Source: Spirosoma aerolatum
Lineage (GTDB): Bacteria; Bacteroidota; Bacteroidia; Cytophagales; Spirosomataceae
Assembly: GCF_002056795.1 (NCBI RefSeq)
Contig: NZ_CP020104.1
Span: 7,139,501 to 7,203,500, forward strand
Direction of reading: 5' to 3'
DNA: 64,000 nucleotides
Of this stretch, positions 51,894-61,310 are shown piece by piece. Both the position numbers and the translations under genes were made by a program. How positions within the stretch are numbered: position 1 is the first letter of the stretch; the number at the start of each line of letters is the position of its first letter. A model generated the notes under the pieces. That model did not search any database. It had not been told where the DNA came from and saw nothing but the letters and a program-made list of their open reading frames with translations.

Positions 51894-53083
51894 CAGGATA
51901 ACGTTAGCTGTAGATGAACACGGAAATCGGTAGGTCCATTATCGATGGTTAGTTCATGGGCGTCTGGATACAAAAGCCGAAGCCGTTCACGGGTGTTTTG
52001 CAGGCCTATTCCCGTTGAGTTTTCCAACAGGCTGATCCGCACTTTTTTATTGGCTACGTACAGGCTCAGCCGATTTTCTTCAATTCGTACATGAATGTCT
52101 ATGTGTGAGTCTTCATCTGGGCTTACGCCGTATTTAAAGGCATTTTCAATGAAGGAGAAGAGCAGTAAGGGAGCAATTTCCAGATGGTTCTCATTCCCTT
52201 CCAGTTGGCAGTTGATCCGAACAGCATCCCGTAAGCGTGCTTTCTGGAGGTCGATGTAGTTGACAATGTAGTTGATCTCCCGCGACAGAGCCACTTTATC
52301 CCGATGGGCGTCTCGAATAATATACCGCATGAACTCCGAGAGTTTTACAATTGTATCGGCAGTTTGCTCATCCTGGCGAATGGCCAGGGCATAAATACTA
52401 TTGAGGGTATTGAACAGAAAATGCGGCTGGATTTGCGCTTTGAGTTGGCGAAGCTCAGCCTGTAGCTGGTCATTTTCAACCTGATGAAGCCGACTCGCTG
52501 TCTGAACCGAAATCGAGATGAGCGTACTAACACTGCCCAATAAGAAAAAGATGGCTAGCTTGACCGGGAGCAATAGCGTAAACGAGGTGCCGTGTCGGCC
52601 ATCAGGTCCGACGCCGTAATGGGGATGATCGTCCGATCGATGTGAATGGTCAGGCAGGTCAACGTGAGGCTTATGGTCGCGTGCCTGTGCTGCAAAGGGT
52701 GGCAAATCGTGGGGGCGTAGCATCATTTCTTCCACAAAGATTTGCCGGAACCAGGCTTGTGGGGTGTTCTCTGATGGGGCTTTAAAGAAAATCCACTGTT
52801 CAATCCGATAGGGCAGATAAACAGCGGCCAGTATGCAGCTAATGGCTATAAGGACATAACGTCGGTACCGCTTATTCAGAAACAGGCGCGGTACAAATAC
52901 CGTATGGTTAATGTATGAGAAGGTGATCAGGAAACAATAAGCCAGACTGTTCTGAACAAGATGTTCATGGGGGCGTAAAGGCGAAACGCTTGCTCCGCTA
53001 AACCCGTAATAAACGATTGGTAGAATGGCCAGAGCCATTCCGATCAATACATGGGTTCTGTGGATTCTAAACCAGGCGGCCAT
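51893..53083 (-). CDS. LytS-type sensor histidine kinase with His-rich extracytoplasmic loop
   Basis: A 396-residue kinase. Four membrane segments (about 12-30, 46-65, 75-95, 167-190) place residues 96-166 outside the cytoplasm. That loop carries eight histidines (H125 to H164: RPHDLPP, DHKPHVDLPDHSHRSDDHPHY), like metal-binding linkers. A coiled coil leads to the His_kinase domain with the phosphorylatable H221 in QIQPHFLFNTLNSI, and to a Bergerat ATP-binding domain with FSFIENAFKYGV and GIGLQNTRERLRLLY. Partner of the LytTR regulator. The loop suggests it senses a divalent metal, fitting the HupE/UreJ locus; this is inference. Confidence 0.88.
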   Translation of the reverse strand: MAAWFRIHRTHVLIGMALAILPIVYYGFSGASVSPLRPHEHLVQNSLAYCFLITFSYINHTVFVPRLFLNKRYRRYVLIAISCILAAVYLPYRIEQWIFFKAPSENTPQAWFRQIFVEEMMLRPHDLPPFAAQARDHKPHVDLPDHSHRSDDHPHYGVGPDGRHGTSFTLLLPVKLAIFFLLGSVSTLISISVQTASRLHQVENDQLQAELRQLKAQIQPHFLFNTLNSIYALAIRQDEQTADTIVKLSEFMRYIIRDAHRDKVALSREINYIVNYIDLQKARLRDAVRINCQLEGNENHLEIAPLLLFSFIENAFKYGVSPDEDSHIDIHVRIEENRLSLYVANKKVRISLLENSTGIGLQNTRERLRLLYPDAHELTIDNGPTDFRVHLQLTLS

Positions 53084-53197
53084 TGACTACGTACCGAAAA
53101 ATACAAACGTACACAAACCCACTGGCGGCTGGGAATAATTGTGGCTAATAAGCAAAAAGCAGGGGTAAAGGAGCGCGCAGGTAGCTGATAAAATCTA

Positions 53198-53225
53198 GGG
53201 ATAGGGCTTCGATAAGCCCTATCCC
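53198..53225 (-). terminator. 12-bp perfect hairpin after the PfpI-like gene
   Basis: GGGATAGGGCTT (53198-53209) and AAGCCCTATCCC (53214-53225) with a 4-nt loop, ending 2 nt from the PfpI-like stop (53227) on the minus strand and followed by AGATTTTA. A clear stem-loop, likely a terminator. Confidence 0.7.
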
Positions 53226-53226
53226 C

Positions 53227-53796
53227 TTATTGCCCTACCAGTTCTGATTCCCTGAGGCAGGCAAACACCTCGCGGTAGAACTCTGGGTGCGACTGCCAGG
53301 TTTGGGCTGTAACCATGTTCCGGTCGCGGATGGCCTGTTCGGTCGCATAGGTTCCTCCGCCCATTTCAATTTCGGCACGCACATGCTCGTAGGCCGTGAG
53401 GGTTCGGTTTTGGGCTAAACCTGCCGTGACCAGAATCTGAATACCGTGGCAGATGGCAAAAACCCATTTTCCCTGCCGGTCGAACTCGCGCACGACATCC
53501 AGCAAGGGGGCATGGTTGCGCAGGTATTCGGGAGCGCGGCCTCCCAGTAGCAGAATAGCGTCATAATCATCAACCACCACATCGGCAATGGTCAGATCGG
53601 AAGCCAGGCAATAACCGGGGCGCTCCATATACGTATCCCAACCCGGTTCAAAATCGTGCATCACCAGGTTAAGTCGGCGTTTGCTGGGAGCCGCAATCAC
53701 AGCGGTATCGCCTTCTTCCTGAAAGCGGTGAACAGCATATAGGGTTTCATAACTTTCACCTCCATCGCCCGTAACGACCAAAATTCTGCGATTCAT
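53227..53796 (-). CDS. DJ-1/PfpI family protein
   Basis: A 189-residue class I glutamine amidotransferase-like protein with the nucleophile elbow AICHGIQ (Cys116-His117), preceded by LLLGGRAPEYLR and started by RILVVTGDGGESYE. Matches DJ-1/PfpI. Members are proteases, glyoxalases or deglycases, or redox-sensitive chaperones; which applies here cannot be decided. It is monocistronic. A hairpin follows, and a divergent GH32 gene lies upstream. Confidence 0.88.
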   Translation of the reverse strand: MNRRILVVTGDGGESYETLYAVHRFQEEGDTAVIAAPSKRRLNLVMHDFEPGWDTYMERPGYCLASDLTIADVVVDDYDAILLLGGRAPEYLRNHAPLLDVVREFDRQGKWVFAICHGIQILVTAGLAQNRTLTAYEHVRAEIEMGGGTYATEQAIRDRNMVTAQTWQSHPEFYREVFACLRESELVGQ

Positions 53797-53891
53797 GTAG
53801 ATAAGGATTTAGAACATGGTTTGTTAGATCTCTGCTCCTTAAAGTATAATCCCTGCCGTTTATACTTCACTCGGATAAACCCCTACTATGA

Positions 53892-55532
53892 ATGAAATCC
53901 GTTGGTAAGCTCATCTGTCTGCTCGTATGGATCAGTGGCTCACTCCAGTCGCAGAGCCTCTCCTTAACAATTACCAAACGCTACCTGAACCTGCCCGTGT
54001 CGCAGTCGCAGAGCCGGGGAACCATGCAGTTTACGATTCAGGGTAAACCAGAGCGCTCGTTCAAAATACGGCTGGCGACCGGAAAGCCCGACTACTGGGT
54101 GTTTTGCGACATGGCTGCTCTGAAAGGCAAAGCCATTACGATCAGCTACGACGGCAATTTGGAGGGATTAGCCCCGATTTATCAGGATGATAAAATCGCC
54201 GGACAGGATTCGCTATACAAAGAAACTAATCGGCCCCAATACCATTTTTCTACCCGCCGAGGCTGGATCAACGACCCGAACGGAATGATTTTCTATGAGG
54301 GAGAGTACCATCTGTTTTACCAGCATAACCCCTACGAACGCGACTGGGAAAATATGTCGTGGGGCCATGCCGTCAGCAGCGACATGATTCATTGGGAGGA
54401 GCTACCGACAGCCCTCTCGCCCGATAGCCTGGGGACGATGTTTTCGGGATCAACCGTGATTGATTATGCGAATACGGCAGGTTTCAACCGGGGCAATACA
54501 CCAGCGATGATTGCGCTGTTTACCGTCGACAATCCGGATAAACAGGTTCAGTGTATGGCCTATAGCCTGGATAAAGGCCGCACCTGGACAAAGTATACCA
54601 AGAACCCACTCATCGACTCCAAAGCGAAGTGGAATAGTAAGGATACGCGCGATCCACGAGTGTTTTGGTATAAGCCGGGCAATCACTGGGTAATGGTACT
54701 CAACGAACGGGATGGCCATTCGATTTATACTTCAAAAAACCTGAAGGAGTGGACGTATCAGAGTCATGTGACGGGCTTCTGGGAATGCCCGGACTTGTTT
54801 GAATTGCCCATAGATGGGGATAAGAGCCAGACAAAATGGGTCATGTATGGCGCGTCGGCCACGTATATGATTGGGGCGTTTGATGGAAAAGTTTTTACGC
54901 CGGAGTCCGGTAAGCATTATTATACGACAGGTAGCCTCTATGCCGCCCAAACCTTTGCCAATATGCCCGATACCGACCCCCGGCGCATTCAGATTGGCTG
55001 GGGCCGCATTTCGCAACCGGGGATGCCCTTCAACAACCAGATGCTTATGCCCACTGAGCTACAATTGCGAACAACTAAAAATGGCCCCCGTCTGGTTAGC
55101 GTACCCGTCAAAGAAACCGAGCAGTTGTTCGATCTGGTTCAACAGGGGGGCGATCTGAGCGCAGCCGAAGCCAATGAACAAGTGAAAGCGTTTAAAGAGC
55201 TGGACCGATTTCGATTGACGACAACGCTTAAACTATCGCATGCAACCAGTGCGGGTGTTTCGCTTTTCGGTCAGCGGATACTCGATTATGACCTGAATTC
55301 GAACCTGGTCAATGGCGTCTTTTATTCCCCAGAAAACATGACCAGTATGGAGGTGACCGCTGATATTTACGTTGATCGGACTAGTATAGAGGTGTTTATC
55401 GATGGAGGAGCCTATTCGTATTCACTTGCGAGAAAGCCGATTTCGACCGCCAAAGAGGCTATTCAGTTTTGGGGTAACCGTATCGATGTGAAGAGTTTTA
55501 AGCTATATACTGCAAAATCGATCTGGAAATAA
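53892..55532 (+). CDS. Glycoside hydrolase family 32 fructanase/levanase
   Basis: A 546-residue exported enzyme: signal peptide (about 1-21), an N-terminal beta region (22-110), the five-bladed GH32 propeller (about 115-415), and a C-terminal beta-sandwich (about 420-546). Catalytic triad: nucleophile D128 in GWINDPNG, transition-state stabiliser D254 in TRDPR, and acid/base E298 in WECPDLF. It would hydrolyse fructans (levan, inulin) or sucrose in the periplasm or outside the cell. No SusC/SusD or fructokinase gene lies next to it, so it is a lone fructanase. The ATG at 53892 starts a clean signal. Confidence 0.92.
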   Translation: MKSVGKLICLLVWISGSLQSQSLSLTITKRYLNLPVSQSQSRGTMQFTIQGKPERSFKIRLATGKPDYWVFCDMAALKGKAITISYDGNLEGLAPIYQDDKIAGQDSLYKETNRPQYHFSTRRGWINDPNGMIFYEGEYHLFYQHNPYERDWENMSWGHAVSSDMIHWEELPTALSPDSLGTMFSGSTVIDYANTAGFNRGNTPAMIALFTVDNPDKQVQCMAYSLDKGRTWTKYTKNPLIDSKAKWNSKDTRDPRVFWYKPGNHWVMVLNERDGHSIYTSKNLKEWTYQSHVTGFWECPDLFELPIDGDKSQTKWVMYGASATYMIGAFDGKVFTPESGKHYYTTGSLYAAQTFANMPDTDPRRIQIGWGRISQPGMPFNNQMLMPTELQLRTTKNGPRLVSVPVKETEQLFDLVQQGGDLSAAEANEQVKAFKELDRFRLTTTLKLSHATSAGVSLFGQRILDYDLNSNLVNGVFYSPENMTSMEVTADIYVDRTSIEVFIDGGAYSYSLARKPISTAKEAIQFWGNRIDVKSFKLYTAKSIWK

Positions 55533-55586
55533 GCATTTCAGGGTAGATCAGTGCTTGTAGCAAAATAGTACCACTGATTACATTTA

Positions 55587-56568
55587 CTAAACTTTACTCG
55601 CTGTGAGGTGAAAGGTGTTGATCGGGTGAGAATACCAACTCACTTGTGACGTCGTAGTTCGTACCTGCCGGACGGACAAAGACGCAGGTAAACATCCATT
55701 TGACCAGACGATATCGGCGGTCTGGAAAGCACCGGCAGGAAGTTTCAGCAGTACTTTATTCCATCCTTTGCGTAAGGCAACAACGAGAGGAGGCCGGTTT
55801 TCGTAGGGTTCATTGGTGTACGGTGTTTCCAGATCGGCAGAATGCTGACCGGGTGTAGACCAGACCGGCGGATTAATAACCTTTCCATTGATCCAGATGC
55901 GGCTACCTTTATAATCCCACTGGCCAGCCGGGGGCGATGCGTCTTTTTCCAACCTAGGACTTCCTTACCACAATCCCGGACTCACTGCTGCCATTTCGGG
56001 CACGAACTGCGCATCGTTAAACGCAACCTCATCGGTGCCGATGTGGATGTATGGTACGTCGAACAACGCACAGACTTCCGGGAGGAGTTTCTTTACCAGC
56101 ACTTTACCGAAATCACTTTGCATGTCATACCCCGTTGCCCGCCGAAAAGCTCCACTATGCCCCGGCATGTCGATTTCCGGGATGAGTAGCACGCGCTGCG
56201 CTTTCCAAAAAGTGACCAGTTCACAGGCTAGCTGTTTGGTATAGTAAAGGCCGGGAAAGCGTTTGGTCACCGTCGAATCCGTCAGATGCCCGTGAAATGT
56301 ATTTCTTTTGTAGCGGGACAGGATGACAATATGCGCTTTCAGGCGGTCGATTGGAATAAAACTGCGTCCTACATCATGCATGAAGCCACGGATTGGAAAG
56401 GCTGGAAAATCGACGATTTGGCAACCCGCCAGGAATGGCTGTGTTTTAGACTGAGCCAGTTGCTGGAGCGTTCGATATCCCCAGAATAATCCTTGTTCTG
56501 TAGCGGCACTCAGGTGAATAGTTGAAGCCGAAACGGTGAGTGGTGCTTGATAAGCTATAAACGCCTTA
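55587..56568 (-). pseudogene. Decayed beta-N-acetylhexosaminidase (GH20), fragmented by deletions and frameshifts
   Basis: On the minus strand one frame runs from 56568 with no start codon of its own: AFIAYQAPLTVSAS and QGLFWGYRTLQQLA (N-terminal GH20b-type), then FPIRGFMHDVGRSFIPID, PEIDMPGHSGAFRRATGYDM and HIGTDEV with the GH20 catalytic Asp-Glu pair, ending at a stop near 55965. The 5' end (signal peptide and first domain) is missing, cut at the stop of the FAD oxidase. After a frameshift with a large internal loss (most of the barrel), GQWDYKGSRIWING and KGWNKVLLKLPAG follow, then a second frameshift near 55705, beyond which another frame gives VKWMFTCVFVRPAG, the normal GH20 C-terminus. 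It cannot make an active enzyme. Confidence 0.8.
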
Positions 56569-57957
56569 TTAATCGGGTAATAGCTTTCCGGGATTCAGGA
56601 TACCACGCGGGTCCAGCGCTTTTTTAAGGGTTCGCATCAGAGTGATTTCTTCGGGTGTACGGCTTAAGTAAAGCCAGTTTTTTTTCTCCAGACCAATGCC
56701 ATGTTCGCCAGTTATGGAACCGCCGATTGGTTGGAGTCGGGCGTATAGCGTCTCTTCTATGGCGTGTTTGGTAAAGTGGTCCTCATTGCCACAACTAATA
56801 AACAGGTGAAGGTTGCCATCGCCCATGTGCCCAAATGTGTAGAGGTACACATCGGGCCAGGTTTGTTGAAGGGCTAACCGTATGGTTTTGATGTAGGTAT
56901 CCATCTCGGAAATGGCGAGGCTGATGTCGAATAGAAAAACGGGTCGATGAACCGAGAAAATAAACTCTACATTTTCGCGGATGCCCCAAAACCAGTCCAG
57001 CTCTTTTTGCGATTGGGCTATCACCGCGTCAACAATCAGGTCAGTCGTCAGGGCGTGCTCTAAAAAGGCGTCAAACTGGTGTTTGTCTTTGTCGGCATCC
57101 TGCCCGAGGGATTCCAGTAATACGTAAAAAGGATAATGCTGAGCCAGGGGCGGTGCGAACAGGGCAGGCTTCGAGGTCATCAACTGATAATAGTCCTGCC
57201 ATAACAGTTCGAAACTGGTAAGATCGTTTTTTAGGTGGGTTTTGGCGGCCAGCAAGAGGCTATTGGCCTTTTCGAAGCTATCTACGGCTATAAAAGCCGT
57301 ATTGCGGGTTTTGGGCAGATCGTCCAGTTTCAGCACCGCTCTAGTGATAATACCTAACGTTCCTTCGGAGCCAATGAAAAGCTGTTTCAGGTCATATCCG
57401 GCATTATTCTTCATCATTTTGTTCATCGACGAAACGATGGTTCCATCGGCCAGAACCACTTCCAGGCCCAGCACCAGATTACGCATAACACCATAGCGTA
57501 AGGCCTGTAAGCCCCCCGCATTCGACGCGATATTGCCCCCAATCATACAGCTGCCTTTAGCGCCCAGATCGAGTGGAAAAAGCTGCCCATGTGCGGCTAC
57601 CTGATCGCGTAGCTGTTGCAGTACAACTCCCGCCTGTACCGTTGCGGTTTTGTTGGCTACATCGATTTGTTCAACCCGATTCATCCGCTCAAGGCTCAAC
57701 GCTATTTCATGGGCGCTTGTATCGGTACCGCCAACCACATTGGTCAATCCGCCCTGGGGGACAACGGGTTGATGAAACTCGTGACAAATTTGAAGCATTC
57801 GGGACACCTCCTGGGTAGTGGTAGGCAAAAGCAGCGCCCGACAATCGAGGCTTCCGGTTTGCTTCCAGTGGCTGGCTACACGTGAACTGGCTTCTTCACG
57901 GCTGAGCACAGTGTTGTTGCCAAACGTGTTAACCAGTAGCTCGACAATATCGGACAT
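56569..57957 (-). CDS. FAD-linked oxidase, D-2-hydroxyacid dehydrogenase (GlcD/D-LDH type)
   Basis: A 462-residue flavoenzyme. The FAD-binding domain (about 35-175) has VPQGGLTNVVGGTDTSAHE (in part GGLTNVVGGTDT) and GAKGSCMIGGNIASNAGGLQ, and the C-terminal substrate domain (about 210-460) ends GSITGEHGIGLEKKNWLYL and LDPRGILNPGKLLPD. This matches GlcD/D-lactate dehydrogenase/D-2-hydroxyglutarate dehydrogenase. The enzyme oxidises a D-2-hydroxy acid to the 2-oxo acid. It lies beside the OtnK and DenD genes, so a role on four-carbon sugar acids such as D-threonate or D-erythronate is possible but not shown. Confidence 0.88.
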   Translation of the reverse strand: MSDIVELLVNTFGNNTVLSREEASSRVASHWKQTGSLDCRALLLPTTTQEVSRMLQICHEFHQPVVPQGGLTNVVGGTDTSAHEIALSLERMNRVEQIDVANKTATVQAGVVLQQLRDQVAAHGQLFPLDLGAKGSCMIGGNIASNAGGLQALRYGVMRNLVLGLEVVLADGTIVSSMNKMMKNNAGYDLKQLFIGSEGTLGIITRAVLKLDDLPKTRNTAFIAVDSFEKANSLLLAAKTHLKNDLTSFELLWQDYYQLMTSKPALFAPPLAQHYPFYVLLESLGQDADKDKHQFDAFLEHALTTDLIVDAVIAQSQKELDWFWGIRENVEFIFSVHRPVFLFDISLAISEMDTYIKTIRLALQQTWPDVYLYTFGHMGDGNLHLFISCGNEDHFTKHAIEETLYARLQPIGGSITGEHGIGLEKKNWLYLSRTPEEITLMRTLKKALDPRGILNPGKLLPD

Positions 57958-58306
57958 GGTGGAGGGAGAAAAATCAGAAAACAGTCAATTACTTAAAGGT
58001 GAATCAGCAGCTTCGTTACTACCGTGTCGAATAGATGATGGGTAAAGAGTGCCAAAACAGTGAATCATCAAGATAATTGACTATAGAAATAGTTACTGAT
58101 AGGGATGCTTTGAAGGCTATTGGCGATTATTTTCTTACCGTCACTCTTAGGTTTGCCTGGTCCACTGTGACCAGCAGGGAAGCAATGATAACGGGTCGAA
58201 TCATGGGAAAGCCAGGGAGCGGAGAGCTAGGCTACTGCTAATCAAACAGAAAAGCCTTACAACCAAGTTGCAAGGCTTTCTGTAGGTTGGTAATCTGTTA
58301 GGTAGG
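57958..58306. other. Intergenic region of 349 nt
   Basis: No gene or RNA is visible here. The only structure is the hairpin at 58251-58280 belonging to the next gene on the minus strand. Confidence 0.5.
58251..58280 (-). terminator. Hairpin after the 92-residue protein gene
   Basis: AAAGCCTT and AAGGCTTT arms with inner CAAC/GTTG pairing form a stem about 27 nt after the stop at 58307. On the minus strand it ends in CTTTTCTG, so a terminator is plausible. Confidence 0.6.
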
Positions 58307-58585
58307 TTAATTTCGGCAGCCCACGTAACCCTGAAAAGCGGTTGCCATGATCATGCCTGGTGAAATGGAGGAGTTATATTGCCAGTACACTTCTTTAGCG
58401 CTGTGCTTGCTATCATCCCATTCGACGACACCCAACGGTGATAGGTCGCCCAGGGCTACACTCGTTTCCAGAAACTCTATAGCATCGTCTGTTGAGTCGA
58501 ATGCAACAACACCGGGCATTTCCTGGAGTTGAAAAACCGCCAGAAAAGTTTCCTGAGAATTCATATCAATAAAACTTGTTGCCAT
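58307..58585 (-). CDS. Hypothetical protein, 92 residues
   Basis: A short cytosolic-looking protein (no signal or membrane segment) opening MATSFIDMNSQETFLAVFQL and ending AFQGYVGCRN. It has an acidic middle (FDSTDDAIEFLE, GVVEWDDSKHSAKEV). I do not recognise the family. It follows a spacer of 142 nt from the OtnK-like gene and ends near a hairpin, so it seems a separate transcript. Confidence 0.5.
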   Translation of the reverse strand: MATSFIDMNSQETFLAVFQLQEMPGVVAFDSTDDAIEFLETSVALGDLSPLGVVEWDDSKHSAKEVYWQYNSSISPGMIMATAFQGYVGCRN

Positions 58586-58727
58586 AAAGAACCTTAACTT
58601 CTGTACTGTATTTGACTACGTTTTTTCGCAATTGTCACTTTCATTTTGTTTAAATCTTCGGCCCTTCTGATTTTCGGAAATAATTACGGAAAACAGCCCG
58701 CCAAAAGAGGAGAGATAAGTATATAAA

Positions 58728-60143
58728 TTAGCTAGAATAAGACATATCGATCAACTGACAAACAGTTTCCAGAGCAGCTTCATCGCCAACATTGCCTGGG
58801 AAAACTACATAACGAATACCCGGAAATTTACTGCTTTCGGTCATTTGCCAGACGGGTACGCCGGGAATAATAGGCCCCAGTACCAATGCTTTTTCGGCCG
58901 ATAACCCGTTCGCTGCCAGATCGCTGGATGTAATCCCTCCTTTCGCCACAATGAACTTCGGGCGAATTACGAGTTCATGAAGTACCTTGACCAGGAAATT
59001 AGAAACTACCGAATTTATGGTCAGACTTTCAACGGCATCAATACCTACCTTTTGCTGGCGACTGGTATATAGGACAACGTTTTCTCCGGCTTCGAGCCAG
59101 TTGTCCGTTTGCTGGCTTATGCCAACGGCATGCGCTGCCGAATCACGGCTGATCAGGAGTTCGGCAACGTCGATTTCAATGGTCTTATACATTCCTCGTT
59201 TCAGTAACCGGCTTAGCTGCTGGGTCGTTTTGGGAACGTGCGACCCGACAATAACCAGATAACCATTGGCTGATGGAGGTACTGTTTTGGTGGGGATAAA
59301 TGGCTTGCCCGATGCCAGTCCGGCCCGAATCGGAACAAACGTAGCCGATGTTCGGTATAAGAACTGCTTGCCCGATGCTTCGGCCAGTAGGAGGCCCATC
59401 ACGACTACTTCCAAATCGCGGTAGCTGACCGCATTAACGACGCAGACGCTGCCATCGGTACAGCGTGTGAATGCTTCACTAACAGCCTCTGGACCACCTG
59501 TTCGGATTTCGTTGAGACTGATAGAGTGTACGGCTGATGCCTGTATTCTCCCGTTTGTTTTTTCCTCTACCCACTGTTTTAAATTCGAATGGGTATAGCC
59601 AAATACCACATCCTGGGCAAACGGTGTGTCTGAAACGGGAACTAGCTGGTGATTTTCAACCAGATAATGAACATCGTCAATCGTGTAGCGGCCACCTTCA
59701 ATAAACGCGGGAATCAGCACAGTGATAGCCTTTGTTATACCCAGCGACTGCGCAACGGCATCTACTTCAGCCGGAAAATGACCCCGTAAGGTTGAATCAC
59801 TTCGGCTAACAACGACAATGTCGCGCCCACTTTCGCTAACGGCCTGCTGTAAGTTCCGGCCAATTTCCTGAGCGAGTTCAACGGCTTCGTTTTCGGGTAA
59901 ACTACGCGAATTGGTGAGGATATACAGAATGGAAGGATTTTTTCGTAATTCTTCGGCAATAAGTTCCACCCGCCAGGTAGTCAGTACCATGACGTCATAG
60001 CAGGTCTGTGTGCCAGTAGGATCGTCGTCAAGCACAACAATCGTTTGCCGACGTTTTTCGAATACATCGCGAATGGCCGGTAACAGATCGACTGAATATT
60101 CGCGTGGTAATTGAGTTATCTTCTGACTAACAGATTGATACAT
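58728..60143 (-). CDS. otnK: Four-carbon acid sugar kinase (OtnK/DUF1537 family)
   Basis: A 471-residue kinase with the N-terminal DUF1537 motif VLDDDPTGTQTC (about 37-48) and IVVVSRSDSTLRGHFPAEVDA, and the C-terminal nucleotide domain with FIVAKGGITSSDLA (about 391-404) and VFPGNVGDEAAL. This is the 3-oxo-tetronate 4-kinase/D-threonate kinase family, which phosphorylates a keto-tetronate made by a DenD- or LtnD-type dehydrogenase. DenD-like follows, divergent, at 60251. The usual OtnC decarboxylase and OtnI isomerase are not in the window. Exact substrate uncertain. Confidence 0.85.
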   Translation of the reverse strand: MYQSVSQKITQLPREYSVDLLPAIRDVFEKRRQTIVVLDDDPTGTQTCYDVMVLTTWRVELIAEELRKNPSILYILTNSRSLPENEAVELAQEIGRNLQQAVSESGRDIVVVSRSDSTLRGHFPAEVDAVAQSLGITKAITVLIPAFIEGGRYTIDDVHYLVENHQLVPVSDTPFAQDVVFGYTHSNLKQWVEEKTNGRIQASAVHSISLNEIRTGGPEAVSEAFTRCTDGSVCVVNAVSYRDLEVVVMGLLLAEASGKQFLYRTSATFVPIRAGLASGKPFIPTKTVPPSANGYLVIVGSHVPKTTQQLSRLLKRGMYKTIEIDVAELLISRDSAAHAVGISQQTDNWLEAGENVVLYTSRQQKVGIDAVESLTINSVVSNFLVKVLHELVIRPKFIVAKGGITSSDLAANGLSAEKALVLGPIIPGVPVWQMTESSKFPGIRYVVFPGNVGDEAALETVCQLIDMSYSS

Positions 60144-60250
60144 GGGGCAATGGTCTGGTTCTCAAAAGCCTGTTTAAAGCCGACAGTTTACCTATTGGTC
60201 AGGAGTTTCAACTTGGTTTCGGCTTTCATAGGGTAAAAGAATATAGCCGT

Positions 60251-61198
60251 ATGCAACTAATTATAACAGGGGGAGCGGGATTTCTGGGACAGCGTCTGGC
60301 AAAAGCTCTTGTGAGTAGTTCAATTCCATTCGACGAACTCAGTCTGATCGATGTAGTGCTACCTCCAAAACCGATTGACGATGCGCGAATCAGTTGTCAG
60401 CAGCTAGACCTGGCCGAAGAAGGTGCGGCCGAAAAAATCATATCGATCAGAACCGGAATCGTGTTTCATCTAGCGGCTATCGTAAGCAGTCATGCCGAGA
60501 AAGACTTCGATCTGGGTTTGAAAGTCAATCTGGATATTACCCGACATCTGCTGGAGGCCTGTCGGCGTCAAAATCCGGCCATCCGGTTGATTTTTTCCAG
60601 TTCGCTGGCGGTGTATGGTGGTCAGCTTCCGGCTATTGTCGATGAATCAGTAGCTGTAAAACCGCAATCATCATACGGAGCTCAAAAAGCCATCGGTGAA
60701 TTACTGGTGAACGATTATACCCGAAAAGGCTTTGTCGATGGTCGTGTATTGCGGTTACCTACTATCTGTGTGCGCCCTGGTCGGCCTAATCAGGCTGCTT
60801 CTTCGTTTGTCAGTAGTATCATTCGGGAGCCTATCCAGGGCGAGGAGGCTATTTGCCCGGTAGCTCCAGAACTGCCCTTGTGGTTATCGAGCCCGAATAC
60901 AGTAATTCAAAATATACTGACAGGGGCCATTCTGGATGGCAAAACATTTGGCGAATGGCGTACCGTCAATTTGCCGGGAATCAGCGTAACCGTGCAACAC
61001 ATGCTGGATTCTCTCGAACGAATTGCGGGTAAAGAGGCTCTTGACCGGGTTCAGTTCAGGCCTGATCCTGCTATTAATGCCATTGTCAGTAGCTGGCCGG
61101 GTCTAGCCGATAATACAAGAGCGTTGGGGCTGGGGTTTCAGGTCGATCAGCATTTCGATGACTTTATCAGGCAGTTTATGGGCTATGATCGCGCATAA
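60251..61198 (+). CDS. denD: NAD-dependent D-erythronate dehydrogenase-like (DenD family)
   Basis: A 315-residue extended-SDR/epimerase-type protein: nucleotide motif ITGGAGFLGQRLA (4-16), catalytic Tyr-Lys in SSYGAQKAIGELL (about 138-150), and the C-terminal features LRLPTICVRPGRPNQAASSFVS and VAPELPLWLSSPNTVIQN typical of DenD, which oxidises D-erythronate to 2-oxo-D-tetronate. It is divergently placed against the OtnK-like kinase with about 107 nt between them, a normal pairing for this catabolic route. It heads a plus-strand series with SDR, GNAT and Gfo/Idh genes. Confidence 0.82.
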   Translation: MQLIITGGAGFLGQRLAKALVSSSIPFDELSLIDVVLPPKPIDDARISCQQLDLAEEGAAEKIISIRTGIVFHLAAIVSSHAEKDFDLGLKVNLDITRHLLEACRRQNPAIRLIFSSSLAVYGGQLPAIVDESVAVKPQSSYGAQKAIGELLVNDYTRKGFVDGRVLRLPTICVRPGRPNQAASSFVSSIIREPIQGEEAICPVAPELPLWLSSPNTVIQNILTGAILDGKTFGEWRTVNLPGISVTVQHMLDSLERIAGKEALDRVQFRPDPAINAIVSSWPGLADNTRALGLGFQVDQHFDDFIRQFMGYDRA

Positions 61199-61310
61199 CT
61201 CCAGGTGGGTATCCAGGGGATAACGGACAGGTAAGTAACAATCTTGACGACTTATTGGCGATAGTCAGTCAATTTTGTTTCTTGCATACCTAATTCATCA
61301 GTATATCCGA

